Positions 1 to 10,600 of a DNA stretch of 64,000 nt are shown piece after piece; the stretch's first letter is position 1; every line of letters starts with the position of its first letter. This stretch comes from Bursaphelenchus xylophilus. Taxonomy: Eukaryota; Nematoda; Chromadorea; Rhabditida; Aphelenchoididae. The stretch is from the NCBI GenBank assembly GCA_904066235.2, contig CAJFCV020000003.1, positions 2,666,001-2,730,000 on the forward strand. Reading direction: 5' to 3'. The notes beneath the pieces are model-generated. The model saw only the letters and a list, made by a program, of their open reading frames with translations. It was not told the origin of the DNA and did not search any database. The position numbers were made by a program, and so were the translations under genes.

Positions 1-216
1 AGAAACATTATTCTTTACGGTAGAAATAGGTATAAAAAATTGTCTGCCGAAATTCGGCAAAAAGTCCTAAATTTTCGCCGACTTCCGATCTAAAAATCTC
101 GGCTGTTTCTGCAAAGCGCGAGCTAGGATTCTCGCATATATCTTAGAAAAAATTATTCTAAATTTGTGCCAAATTTCATCAAAATCTGAGCGTCGCATTT
201 GGAGTACTTCCCCTGT
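1..216. repeat. Partial family-E inverted-repeat element (right half)
   Basis: This is the right end of a roughly 450-bp repeat, cut by the window edge. It ends in GGAGTACTTCCCCTGT, the inverse of the ACAGGGGAAGTACTCC terminus of the full copy at 50371-50821, and shares the internal text about GCTCGCGCTTTGCAG with that copy. No gene is seen. Confidence 0.8.
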
Positions 217-599
217 AAGTTTCTTGTTAGTTTTTCCTTATTTTCTAAAAAATGCGACAAAAAAAGTGTACGCACTTTATAATATTGGAATATATTAGGA
301 AGACTGATAGCTCCCGTAAATGAGAGTATATATTTCAAAGATTAATTGGAAGAGCAAGGTAAACTTATTTTTCTACGATGACTGTAACGTCTGACTTGAG
401 AAAACGACAAAAGAACGGGAGAAAAATCGAACACAAATGTGAAATTCACGTTTTTATGTAAACGTAAATTTGGGTTGCGAAGGAATTGGTAGTCAAACTT
501 GAAGAATGTTGGTGATAAATGGAAAGTAATAACAATCAATTTTTCGATCGTACCAAGAAAAAAAATTTATTAAAAAAAATAATTTTTTGATGACATTTC

Positions 600-1019
600 T
601 AAATAAGCCATACACAATGGACGTATTTTACACTGTTTAGAACCTATTTTTTTGATATCTGTCTAACCCATATTCATCAAACATTCAAAAATTTCATTTA
701 TCAGTTTGTCGGGAAAATAATGTGGATTCGCGACGCTTCGCAGCGCCTCGTTGCGGCTTGGTTTGGTACGCAACTGCGACTACGTGCCAAATCCCCATTA
801 TTTTCCCGACAGACCGAGTTTAAAAGGTTCTCCCGTAAACACAAAGGATGATCATAAATTTTTATCAGTCTGTCGGGAAAATAATGAGCACTCTGTCGCA
901 TCGAAAATCGCATCACCGCCGAGAAAATAAATTGTGTCGCGGCAAAATCAAGTTGCTTTTTCACTTCAGCGATGCGATCGGCGCAGCGACAGAGTGCTCA
1001 TTATTTTCCCGACAGACTG
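600..1019. repeat. Composite repeat carrying two foldback MITEs
   Basis: Two palindromic elements with CAGTYTGTCGGGAAAATAATG ends lie at 702-816 (B type, inner ends TGTGGATT/AATCCCC) and 866-1019 (A type, inner ends GAGCACTCTGTCGC). The whole segment, including flank and spacer, recurs in inverted orientation at 10911-11300. The A copy is flanked by TA on both sides, as for Tc1/mariner-type MITEs. Confidence 0.85.
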
Positions 1020-1892
1020 ATATTGATCCGAAGGAATTTCAGCTCACATTTTTAGATGGAGTCTAAGCATAAGAAAAAGCGTTTTTTTATGCGAGAGAGC
1101 ACGCAAAATTAAGAGAGTCGGCTCGACGGAAAACAGTTTTTGAGAATAACTTTTTTGCATCTTCAAAAAATTTTTTTCTGTGAAAAAATTATACGTCGCA
1201 AAAGTAAATAGTGCCCAAAATTCTCAACAAAATGTAAAAAATTTTTATAAAAATCTTTTAAATTTTTATTTTTTAGATTTAAAATTCCAAAAAAATCAAA
1301 AAAAAAAAGTTAGCAATTTTCGGTCAAAAAATCTCCGTGCTTTATGAAAAATGGAAGCTATAAGTCTTGTATCTATACCCTAAAAAATTTGTTTCAATTT
1401 ACCCCAAGCTTCGTCAAAATCTGACAGTTTTTCAATACCCAAATTGTCAAAAAATCCCATTTTCAAACAAAAAATCATCTCCAAAAACTTGTAAAACCGC
1501 GCCCAAAGCAAATTGAAACTTTTGAAGGTACCTGGAACATCGGAAAAATCGGAAAAACAGCGCTGAAATCAATAAAAATGGGAATTGAAATCATTTGTCA
1601 GCCAAAAAAAACCGACCCTTCTTTTACCATTGAATCGATTACAAAACACTACTCTTTACAATCGAGCCATCTTCCCCCTCTTTCCGTCTTTGGATTCCAT
1701 CGATGGAAATTTGTACTCTAACGCCGGGAAAAACGTGATTTATATGGAATGTGTCAAATCGGATGAGGAATATTAATTTCATATTGTAGATGTATGTAAG
1801 CATGTTGACAGCCAAAAATCTTTAATAATGTGAAACATCAATTAGTCGTATTTTAAAAATAAGGTTTTTTGGGTTCAGGAATGGGTTGTGAC
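1020..1892. other. AT-rich intergenic DNA, no gene seen
   Basis: The stretch is A/T-rich with poly-T runs. The 63-residue ORF near 1585-1776 shows no recognisable family, signal or splice context. I see no RNA gene. Confidence 0.6.
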
Positions 1893-2334
1893 CAGAGATA
1901 GCCACGGCTCCAGAGCCGGCTCTTGGCTCCGGCTCTGAGCGGCTCCGGCTCCGAGCCGGGAGCCAGAGCCGGAGCCGCAAATTTTGGGGTCGGCTCCGGC
2001 TCCCGAACCCAAAGCCGGAGCCAGGCTTCCCAGCGGTCAGAGAAGTAAAAATTTCGTAATCTTGTTAAACCAAATTGCTTGAAAAACGCTGCGGAGGATG
2101 TGACTTGACTGCAAAAACGTTGGCTGTATGATCTCTGGCATTAATAACTTTTATTTTTGGAAAAATATTTCTAAAAAAACATTTTGCATAGGAGCCGGGA
2201 TTCGGAGCCGGAGGCCTTTTTAAATTTTGCACGGAGCCAAGAGCCGGAGCCGGAGCTGCAAATTTGGCCTCGGCTCCGGCTCTGGGAGCTAAGAGCCGGA
2301 GCCGGAGCCGAAATTTTGACCGTGGCAATCTCTC
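1893..2334. mobile_element. hAT-like non-autonomous element with GGAGCC-rich core
   Basis: The ends are CAGAGATAGCCACGG and CCGTGGCAATCTCTC, near-perfect inverted repeats. The element is flanked by an 8-bp direct repeat GTTGTGAC at 1885-1892 and 2335-2342, the target duplication length of hAT transposons. The interior is dominated by alternating GGCTCC/GGAGCC units. A second, shorter copy with perfect ends lies at 27794-27982. No transposase is encoded. Confidence 0.9.
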
Positions 2335-2758
2335 GTTGTGACCCATTTTTATGACTTTTTTGTACTGTGAAAAATTAAAAAAGACTTGGAAACTACGTAC
2401 AAAAAAATCCTTAAACTGTGCTTCGAGTATCTACACCGGTCTCGTCCCGCTTGGTGAGACAGTTTTTTTGATATTCGGCCTTGAAATTTGCACTATTTTT
2501 AGCCTAGCTCGAACCGTGTTCAGAAAATGCGTCACGATGACACCCATTTAGAATGTACCAGCGGTATAAAAAACAGTTTTATGCCACTCGTAGTACTCTC
2601 TAGAGTTCCCATAAAACAATTTGGTTAAACATTGTTGTCATGTGCAATTTGGATGACATATTTTATGATTTTTTTCGCTGTGAGAACCTTTGCAATGCCC
2701 GGAAGTTCTTGACGTGCGTGGCTTGCAAAAAACAAAAAAAACGAAACCACATACAGAT

Positions 2759-5700
2759 TTATTGTTCAAATCTATTGCCATTACGTTCACGAAGTCTCTT
2801 CCGATACTGTTCCACCAATTCATAATTAAACACTGCTGACTTCAAAGTTTGCATCTCCTTTATTAAGAACGCGGTGTCTTCAGGAGTTGCGCCATGCTTT
2901 TCCAACGCAAAAAACAATTCCCTCAGGGCTCTCAAATATTCGTAACCTGCAGCTCCAACTGGTTGGTCCTCAACGTTTTGAAGGGCTATGATCAAGTCGT
3001 TGTACTCGTTGATGGGATCGTATCTAATGGCTAGACCGAGTTCGAAGACTTGAGTGACATGGCCAAGGACCATCTCGTAGATTTCGGCTTCACTGAGACC
3101 GAGTTTGAGGTGCTTGTTCAAAGAGCTGTACTTGGCGATAAACTGACGACGCTGAAAAATTGCACTCCAAGTTTCCGACAAATTTCAGCAAGACTTGATC
3201 ATTTTTGAGGCAGAAATACAGAGCAACTTCTTCTGTACAGGGTGGCCCAAAAAAATGGAAACTTTTTTCCATGGGTCCTGCCGCGAAAACCTTGAGGTGC
3301 AGACAAATAACTTTTCCACCGTTAAATTCTCCGTATTTTTTAGCCCTAGGGGTTTTATTTTCATGCCCATATCGCTTGGTTAACATGTTTTTTATGAATG
3401 TCAAACAAAGGGACCTCGATTTCCGACCTGTTTCGGCAAGAAAAAGGACCGTGTGAGGTTGATAAATTGCTCGGTGTAGCAAAAACGGTTGTGCCAAAAG
3501 CCACCAAACAACTCAACGGAATAGTCCGCAATGGTACGCGTTCGGGAAGTCGAAAAAAGTGCACCTTGAATGCTTCTGCCAACCTTGAGGTCATCAAAAA
3601 GCGAGTGAAGTGAAATCTGATGGTGGCCATGAAAAATATTGCCCGAGGGACCGTTATCAACATAACAGCTATCTGCCAAATGGCCTAAAATGTACAACAG
3701 CTCAAGCCTTAAGGCTCCAAAAAGTTCAGCGCCCTGCGGAAGACCACAAGTTAGTACGGCTCAAAAGACGTCAAAAACTCAGGCGCCGCGCCGCTGCTCG
3801 GCGATGAGAGGAGATCCTGTTCATGGATGAGACGCAGCTCAACATTGAGCAGGTCCACAAACATCAGAATGACAGGAATTAAACTGTTAAGCGTTGTCAA
3901 GCACCCGCCATCTTCGAACCCTGTCAAAACCTCTTCCGTCATGGCCTGGGGCAAGATTTTGCGCCAGAGGCAAGATATCCCCGGTTTTCGTGGTTAAAGA
4001 TGTCAAAACCTACCGAAACGTCAACCATCGGTATTCTGGTGTTAGTGGTGCTTCCGCCGGCTCAGTAGCAATTTGTGGATAGAAAATTAACGTTTTCATA
4101 AGATTCAGTCCCGGCCGAGAAAGCAAAAAGTGCACGAGGCCAGGAATCGGCTGATTTTGCTGAGTCTGCAAAATTGCCGCCTACTCGCCGGATCTAGATC
4201 GTACAAACTAAATTTTTTTTATCAATTAGAGGCGAACGCCTGTACTATACGCCACAAAAGTTTGGGACCGCTAAATAATCGCTGAGCCAAGAACGGGACC
4301 GATTTCCCGAAAAAAAGCTGCGGCGTACCGCCCAAAATTTAAAGTCACGTTTGGCGCTCTATATCGCCGCCAACGGCAGATATTTCGAAAATGATCGAAC
4401 ATGTTATTAACAATGTTCCATGTTACTGATATTAATCATTACTTTGGATAAATTTGGATAGTTAACTGAAATATGACTATAAATATGAGTTTCCATTTTT
4501 TTTGGGCCACCCTGTATAACCAACCTTTCGCCGGCGCCAAATGAGGCTCAAAAATCGCGAAACCTACAAAATAAAGGAGCTTGAGCAGCGAAACGGACCG
4601 ATCCAAAATTGTCATCTCCAAGGTGCCGATTTTTCCCTCCAACCGGTGCCGAAACTCGGCAAGCGAAACGAACACAGCAACCAGTCCATCACCAAGCAGA
4701 TCGTCCTCGGGAATCTTGGCCAAGCTTTGACGGACGAAAGCAAAAAGTTTTTTCAATTGGAAAGCGCGACTGTCGTATGAGAACTGAAACAATTGTAAGA
4801 AAATTTGGGTTAAAATTACCGCAAAATATACGATAAATCACGCATTACAGTGGGGGACCTGATTCGGTGGCAAAAAACGTTTTGCATCGGGGAAGTATCA
4901 AAAATGTGTCAAAACGCTTCCCTCTCCAAGTGAAAAAATCTCACAAGGGAAGTCACTTTTTTCGCAGATCGATCCATACTGGTGACCTAGTGGACAGTGA
5001 AGGCCTCATGCTGTGTAAGAAGAATCTGGCTTCCAAAAGTGTTTACGGGCCCTGAGGGCAGAGTTATGGCTGATCAAAGTTCGCGCAAAAAAGGTTCCGA
5101 AAAGACCCTCCAAAAAAACGGGGTCGGAGAAGTGAGCTTCGGTAGCAGAGTGGTTCGCAGATTTTTCTTTTGTCTGGAAGGGCCAAGGTTCGATTCCTCT
5201 TCCCGGCAATAAATAAAAGTAATATTGTAAGAGTAGCGTAAGTTACAAAAAAAATATTTTAAAACATTTTTTGAAAAATATTATTATCCTGTCGTTAAAA
5301 AAATGACGATTTTGTTCATATCGTCACTAAATTTATCATCTGCCCAGACAGCAAGCGTTTGACTCAAACGCTTCAGCATGATATCACGATCACCAAGGGC
5401 GTCTTCTAAAATATCAGAGACATACGTATTGAGAATCCCAGTCCTACCTTCACGCCAAAGTTCCCGCAGTTTTCTCCAATGATACGGCGTCTTGATCCAC
5501 CGTAATCGCCGCATTATTCCAGAAATTGAATGCGAGCCTCGGTGGAAAAATGCCCTCGCATCCCTCACTGTGTCCAAGCTCACAACGACTTCCCCAAATT
5601 TTAACGACAGGATAATAACATTTTTCAAAAAATATTTCAAAACAATTTTTTTTGTAACTTACGCTACTCTTACAATATTATTTTTAGTTATTGCCGGGAA

Positions 5701-6507
5701 GAGGAATCGAACCCTGGCCCTTCCAGACAAAAGAAAAATCCGCGAACCACTCTGCTACCGAAGCTCACTTTTCGGATCCCGTTTTTCGGAGGGTCTTTTC
5801 GGAACCTTTTTTGCGCGAACTTTGATGAGCCATAACTCTGTCCTCAGGGCCCGTAAACACATTTGGACGCCAGATTCTTTTTACACAGCCTGAGGCCTTC
5901 ACAGTCCACTAGGTCACCAGTATGGATCGATCTGCGAAAAAAGTGACTTCCCTTGTCAGACGTCAATAAGCGCGCCCGCTCTTTTTGCGAGCGAAGTTTT
6001 TTCACTTGGAAAGGGATGCATTTTGCCACATTTTTGATGCTTCCCGGATGCAAAGTGGTACTTTTTTGCCAATAGATCAGGTCCGTCACTGTACACGTTT
6101 ACTGCGTGAATTACTGGAGAAACCTCCTTTTTCTGGCCCCGTGCTTCGCAGCTTGCGCAAGCTGCAAAGCTAACTTTTCGCTGGGGCCAGGAAAAGGAAG
6201 GTTTTACCGAATTACTTACCATCTCCAGCTCTCTCAGGAAGTTCTTGACGATTTGCTCTTTGGGAACTTTGATTCCGGCGGCATGCATAATCCTGGCCAT
6301 CTTTTCAGCCAGCTGTTGGTCGGAATTGTCGACCGGAGCGGAAAGGACCTAACAGTTAAAAGAAAGTGTAATTACGATCAACCAGAAAAAATGTGAAATC
6401 CGAAGAGGACATGTCGAAATAGGCCAAAAATTGATGACAAAAAATCTCACTTTCGGACTTACCAAAGCAGCTGATGCTACACTAAGAACAATGTAGATCA
6501 ACTTCAT
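2759..6507 (-). CDS. Small secreted helical protein, unknown family (3 exons)
   Basis: The model joins exon 1 (6463-6507), exon 2 (6220-6348) and exon 3 (2759-3151). All junctions are phase 0, with GTAAGT donors and TTAG or TTTTTCAG acceptors, giving 188 aa. Residues 1 to about 19 (MKLIYIVLSVASAALVLSA) form a signal peptide. The rest is charged and helix-prone without cysteines, ending in an Arg/Lys-rich tail. The stop codon lies inside an AATAAA polyadenylation signal (2758-2763). Intron 2 is 3,068 bp and contains a Tc1/mariner relic and a foldback nested in a MITE. I do not recognise the family; the role is unknown beyond probable secretion. An extra small exon in the long intron cannot be excluded. 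Confidence 0.78.
3238..4514 (+). mobile_element. Tc1/mariner-type DNA transposon, decayed
   Basis: The terminal inverted repeats begin CAGGGTGGCCCAAAAAAATG, and TA dinucleotides flank both ends (3236-3237, 4515-4516). The length of 1,277 bp is typical of an autonomous mariner. It lies in intron 2 of the secreted-protein gene, on the opposite strand. Confidence 0.92.
3398..4430 (+). pseudogene. Tc1/mariner transposase remnant
   Basis: An open N-terminal part at 3398-3613 begins SKGTSISDLF and resembles the helix-turn-helix region of Tc1-like transposases. Downstream, in broken frames, are MDET followed by QNDRN (about 3822-3880) and VMAWGKI (about 3939), matching the conserved catalytic-core blocks around the DDE residues. 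Several stops and frame changes break the gene, so it is not expected to make active enzyme. Confidence 0.85.
5133..5208 (+). ncRNA. tRNA-like Pol III module, left arm of IR1
   Basis: The A box GGTAGCAGAGTGG (5141-5153) and B box GGTTCGATTCC (5187-5197) are near canonical and correctly spaced. The acceptor ends do not pair well, so this is a tRNA-derived sequence and not a working tRNA. It points toward the loop. Confidence 0.75.
5284..5640 (-). CDS. Coding-like ORF filling the loop of foldback IR1
   Basis: An open frame of 118 codons spans the loop (5301-5598) and runs slightly into both arms. Its composition is protein-like, with a charged helical stretch around RLRWIKTPYHWRKLREL and later DILEDALGDRDIMLKRLS. 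I recognise no family. It may be a captured exon or an element-encoded protein, or an old gene fragment now carried by the element. Confidence 0.4.
   Translation of the reverse strand: MKYFLKNVIILSLKFGEVVVSLDTVRDARAFFHRGSHSISGIMRRLRWIKTPYHWRKLRELWREGRTGILNTYVSDILEDALGDRDIMLKRLSQTLAVWADDKFSDDMNKIVIFLTTG
5692..5767 (-). ncRNA. tRNA-like Pol III module, right arm of IR1
   Basis: This is the inverted copy of the left-arm module. Its B box is at 5703-5713 and its A box at 5747-5759, read on the minus strand. It also points toward the loop, so the two modules converge. Confidence 0.75.
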
Positions 6508-6858
6508 GGCCACTGGCAATCGATTCTTTTCACTTTCAACTCGAGCAAAACAGAAGACGTAAGCTGGGCGATCAGCCGAGAAGGAAATGATTTCCGAAAA
6601 AAAAGATTGCACGCAAAAGCGAATTTCAAAAAATTTGAATAAAAGCCATTGTAAAATTTTTCCGCTTTACAGCAAAAAAAGACGCTTTTTTGCCGCTGCG
6701 GCGCGTTGTTTTGGAAATAAATTCAATTAGCCATAGTATTTTAGCCATTATTTTTGTATGTTGAAAGCGAGCAAAGCAATCAAGTTTGGAATATTATTTC
6801 ACAAGGCCTTATTTGGTGCAAAGCAACGTGAACGTGTATCTCAATCTCGTCAGTTTTT

Positions 6859-7101
6859 TTGTGGCTTTTGCCAAAGAAGTTTGACGTTGGCACAATTGTC
6901 ACATTCCACGGAACCTGGAGTTATCCACGATGTGTCAACTCGATGGAATTCGTGGAGAGAGAAAGAGATGTCCCCCGTGTCAGCTGTTTCCCCAGCTGTT
7001 TTTCCCCGATTTTCGAGAATGTTCGATGGAGAGATCCCGAAGCGGAACGTCTGAATCGCGGCACCGTTACCTTCTCTCAGGTTTTATCCCATCTTGGTTG
7101 A
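6859..7101 (+). other. Isolated coding-like ORF, unknown
   Basis: The 80-codon frame is less AT-rich than its surroundings and contains blocks such as VGTIVTFHGTWSYP and NRGTVTFSQVLSH. No start context, splice signals or family can be assigned. It could be a last exon, a retrocopy fragment or chance. Confidence 0.25.
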
Positions 7102-7658
7102 GTAGAAGTTGTAATTGAGTAGTTGTAGTGTTGTTGTTGCAGTTGGATGTTGTTGTCGAGTTGTGTTTTGTTATTGTATTGAAGTGTTGTTTTAAATTTA
7201 TTCTATTGCATACTTTTCTTGATAAATTTATCTATTCGAGTTAATTATCATTTATTCTGGTGTTGATCTAAAGGGAAACGAAGAAAATCGATTCCCCGCC
7301 GTCCACATCAGCAACCTTCCACTTGAAAGGCCAAGTATTAATTACAGATAGAAGGAGTGGAAGGTAATCGACTGGAGAAACCACCGCAAGACCACAAGCC
7401 ATCTCGTTTATTTCTTTTCTATTCGCAGGTGGAATCGGACAACAATTTTCTATAATTAGACATCAGTTTCGTAGCTTGGGCTTTCCAGAAACCATAGAAA
7501 ATCTCTTTTCATTTATGCAAAGCGCGAGCTTTATTTGTTCTTTATCAACGTAGTATTTTAAAAATATATGTTATGTTTATATTATATTATTAACAGATAT
7601 GGTACAAGGTTCTCAAAATATCAAAAAAAATAATTATTAATAAAAACCCAAAAATATT
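7102..7658. other. Intergenic DNA downstream of the GPCR
   Basis: The stretch holds a TTG/GTT-rich run at 7080-7190 and AT-rich sequence. No gene or RNA is seen. It should contain the 3' UTR of the minus-strand receptor, but no clean AATAAA was found. Confidence 0.5.
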
Positions 7659-10600
7659 CTAATGTCCGGAGGCGGTTGTAGTTCCGGTCGATTTGCGTTG
7701 CAGCGCTTCGCGGATTTCGTTCTGCTTCTGCAACGCCACCAACACGCATTTGGAGTCGGAATGGAGACGGTCGTGGGAGACCACGTCGCTCGAGAAAAGC
7801 GCGAACCGGCCGCGACGTTTGGAGCGGAAAAGTTTCTGAAAACAAAGAAGATGCAGTTAGAAATGTTTTTTGCACTTTTTAAACATTTGTAATCACAGTG
7901 AAAGCAACAAAAATTGAGTGTAAAAAAGATACGGACACTATTTATATCTTCAGTTTAAAGTGTATTTTTAAAGAGCGTTGATAGAAAAAGCAACAGTAAT
8001 AGAAACAAAAAGCATGTTGACGGGAAAGAAAGTTTGTGGGTTGTTCTTTGACAGGTGTACTGCACTGATCACAAAGTATCAGCCGTGGAGAAGCAAGATG
8101 GAAAACGAAGAAAATAAAATTTCTTTGAATTTAGCGACCTATTCACTAAAATGGGTCGATTCCCTAAGGCAATGACAGTCAAATGGGATGAAATCTTGTG
8201 GTCATACTCTCAAAGGATTGTACATTTAATGGTCAAAATTTTAGAGCTTGCGTCGCAAGGATTGTTGAGATCTTCAACCATCATTTTAACGGAAAATATG
8301 AATAATGATGAGATTTGGAAAAGAAAAATCGCGTTTTCCAAAAATGGATTCTAACAGATTTGCATTAGATTTTGCACATACGTTGTATCTAGCCTAACTC
8401 AAAATGCCAGGAAATTTGAGCCCGCTCGCTGCAGAGACCGCTGAGATATTCACCGATCTTCGCCGACGAGAGAGTTCGCAAAATTTGGAGGGCGGACGGA
8501 GAAAACATAGTGAATTAGTCGTATCTTTGCCAAAAAAAAATTTTTTTGTTAAGATAGCTGTCATGTCACAGAAAAACCTTCTTTCATCACAAAGAGCACA
8601 AAGAAGCCCACGCGAATGACGGTTACCCTCTCTCTCTAAACACAGTGTTAGGACAAACTGATGGACAGAGTGTTAGTATTGTTGGAGAATGTCCACAGTC
8701 AGACATTTGTGGGTGATTAGTGGAGTGTTATTTAATCTTCTTACCATTCGATTACTGTAACATATTACTGAGGACACAAGGAAGCCCTGAAAGTTGAAAG
8801 ATTAGTATTATGCAAATTTATGCAAATTTTTTATTGGCTATGGAAATTTTAGAAAATGCAAAAAATGACTGGAATTTCTAAGATAACTCTTTATTCTGCA
8901 AAATTATGAAATTTTTTATTTATGCAAATTTTTGATTTTATGCAAATTTTTTGAAATTATGCAAATTTTAAAAATTATGTGGAATTAATTAAAATTATGT
9001 AAATTCATCAAAATACCACTGGTTTTTATTAATTTATGCAAATTTTTAATTATGCAAATTTTTTGATTTACGCAAATTTCCTTGCCTGAAAGCCATTGAC
9101 GACCATTTTGATTATATCATGTACATCTGACGCCTTTCCGGTCTCGATTATGACCAGAAATAGATGGATTCCGAATAAAGGAACCAACATCAACATGGCC
9201 CTCATCACCTTCCTGAAAAACAGCGGATTAATCAAGTTGCAAACATCACAAAACAGATTAAGTTTATATTTGGAATTTTTTGTTTGATGGTTATGACTTT
9301 TGAGATATCCTAAAGTTTATTTGAAGTTGGAAACTTACAAATAATTCCGTAATTTTGAGCAATTCGTGTTCATTTTGAGTTTTTGTAGAAGCAAACGGAG
9401 AGTCACTGAGAGAATGATGACATTCACCTGAAAAGAGGGTAAATTTTAAAAAATCAAAAAAGAAAACAAAAAAAAATAAACAATTCAAAAAAGATAAAAT
9501 AAGAAAAAAACAAATAAAAAATTTTAAATTTCAAACTTTTAAAATCAAAAAAATAATAAAAAAAGTGAAAAAATAAAAAAAATTACAAAATAAAAAAAAA
9601 ATAAAAATAAAAAAAATAATACTTGAAAAAATAAAAAAATACATTTTTTCCAATTTTTAAAAGCAGAAAGCTTCCGAAATTTGCAAAAATAAAAAATTTT
9701 ATTATTTCAAAAACTCACCCCCAAGCAAATGAACCTCGGTGCCACCAGCCACACCCGGATCCACCAATTGTTCGACGGCTCCGTCAAACATTGATCACTA
9801 TCGAAGAGTTCCGCCGGAACCGCATAAAGAATGGTCAACAAAACCGGTAATCCCCAACAAGCCCATGGCAAAAACTTTATATGAGGGGAGCCATGGGCCA
9901 AAGAGCGGAACAACAGCCAATACAAATGGATTCCCTCAGCCAACATCCAACAAAACGAGGTCAACGGGAAGTAGGCGAATTGGATTATGAACAGGATCCG
10001 GCAGAGGATCTGAAAGTGTTAATGAAAAAATAACCTCGCAAAAACACAGCTGTTTTATCAGTTTGTCGGGAAAATAATGAGCACAGAAGTTGCTGGACCG
10101 ATGAGCGATTTGACAGAGTGCTCATTATTTTCCCGACACACTGTAAGTATTAGGACTTTTTGTCTTGGGTTGTACATATTACATTAACGTTTGACGATGA
10201 ATTTTTAAAATACGGGTCCACCACATTCGAAAAAAATTGCAAATGTCGCGGAGATCGGTTGTGTCCTAACAGCACAGAATGCCGTGCACTGTCGTTGCGC
10301 CAATCGCGTCGACGAAGTTAAAAGCATTTTATTGCCGCGACACAGTTCATTTTCTCGGCGGCAATGCCATTTTCGATGCGATAGAGTGCTCATTATCTTC
10401 CCGAAAAACCGATATTCGCTTAAATTTTTTTATTTTTTCATAGATATCTTTCTAATTACCTGTTCTGATCTCTGCCTTTCTCTTTTTCAGACATCAAGCA
10501 AATTTCATTTTTTATCCTACAGTTTCAATTTTCAAATCTTTTTTCTACAATTTCCCTCGAACTTTGCCGTTTCTTTGTTTTGTCTATGTATTCTACAAGT

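Larger units (their letters stand above)
4943..5956. mobile_element. Foldback element with inward tRNA-like modules in both arms (IR1)
   Basis: Arms 4943-5300 and 5599-5956 are inverted copies of equal length (358 bp), starting ACAAGGGAAGTCAC. Each arm carries a tRNA-like block with A and B boxes. The 298-bp loop contains part of a coding-like ORF. It interrupts a family-C MITE inside a gene intron, so the nesting order is gene, MITE, foldback. Confidence 0.88.
4847..6092. repeat. Family-C palindromic MITE split by a foldback insertion
   Basis: The left part (4847-4942) and right part (5957-6092) are the two halves of a palindromic repeat whose ends read ACAGTGGGGGACCTGATYC and its inverse. 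The interior motif is TTTTGCATCCGGGAAG, then CAAAAATGTGGCAAAATG. Intact copies at 11583-11828 and 41104-41357 show the uninterrupted form. Confidence 0.85.

Noticed and set aside
2065..2346. Basic Ala/Pro-rich ORF
   Set aside because: It is a translation of the GGAGCC-rich core of the hAT-like element.
4541..4836. Gln/Arg-rich ORFs just after the mariner element
   Set aside because: No family, splice or start context; overlapping frames are open in the same region.
8812..9078. CRISPR-like array
   Set aside because: The repeats are short A/T octamers with irregular spacing in a eukaryotic intron.
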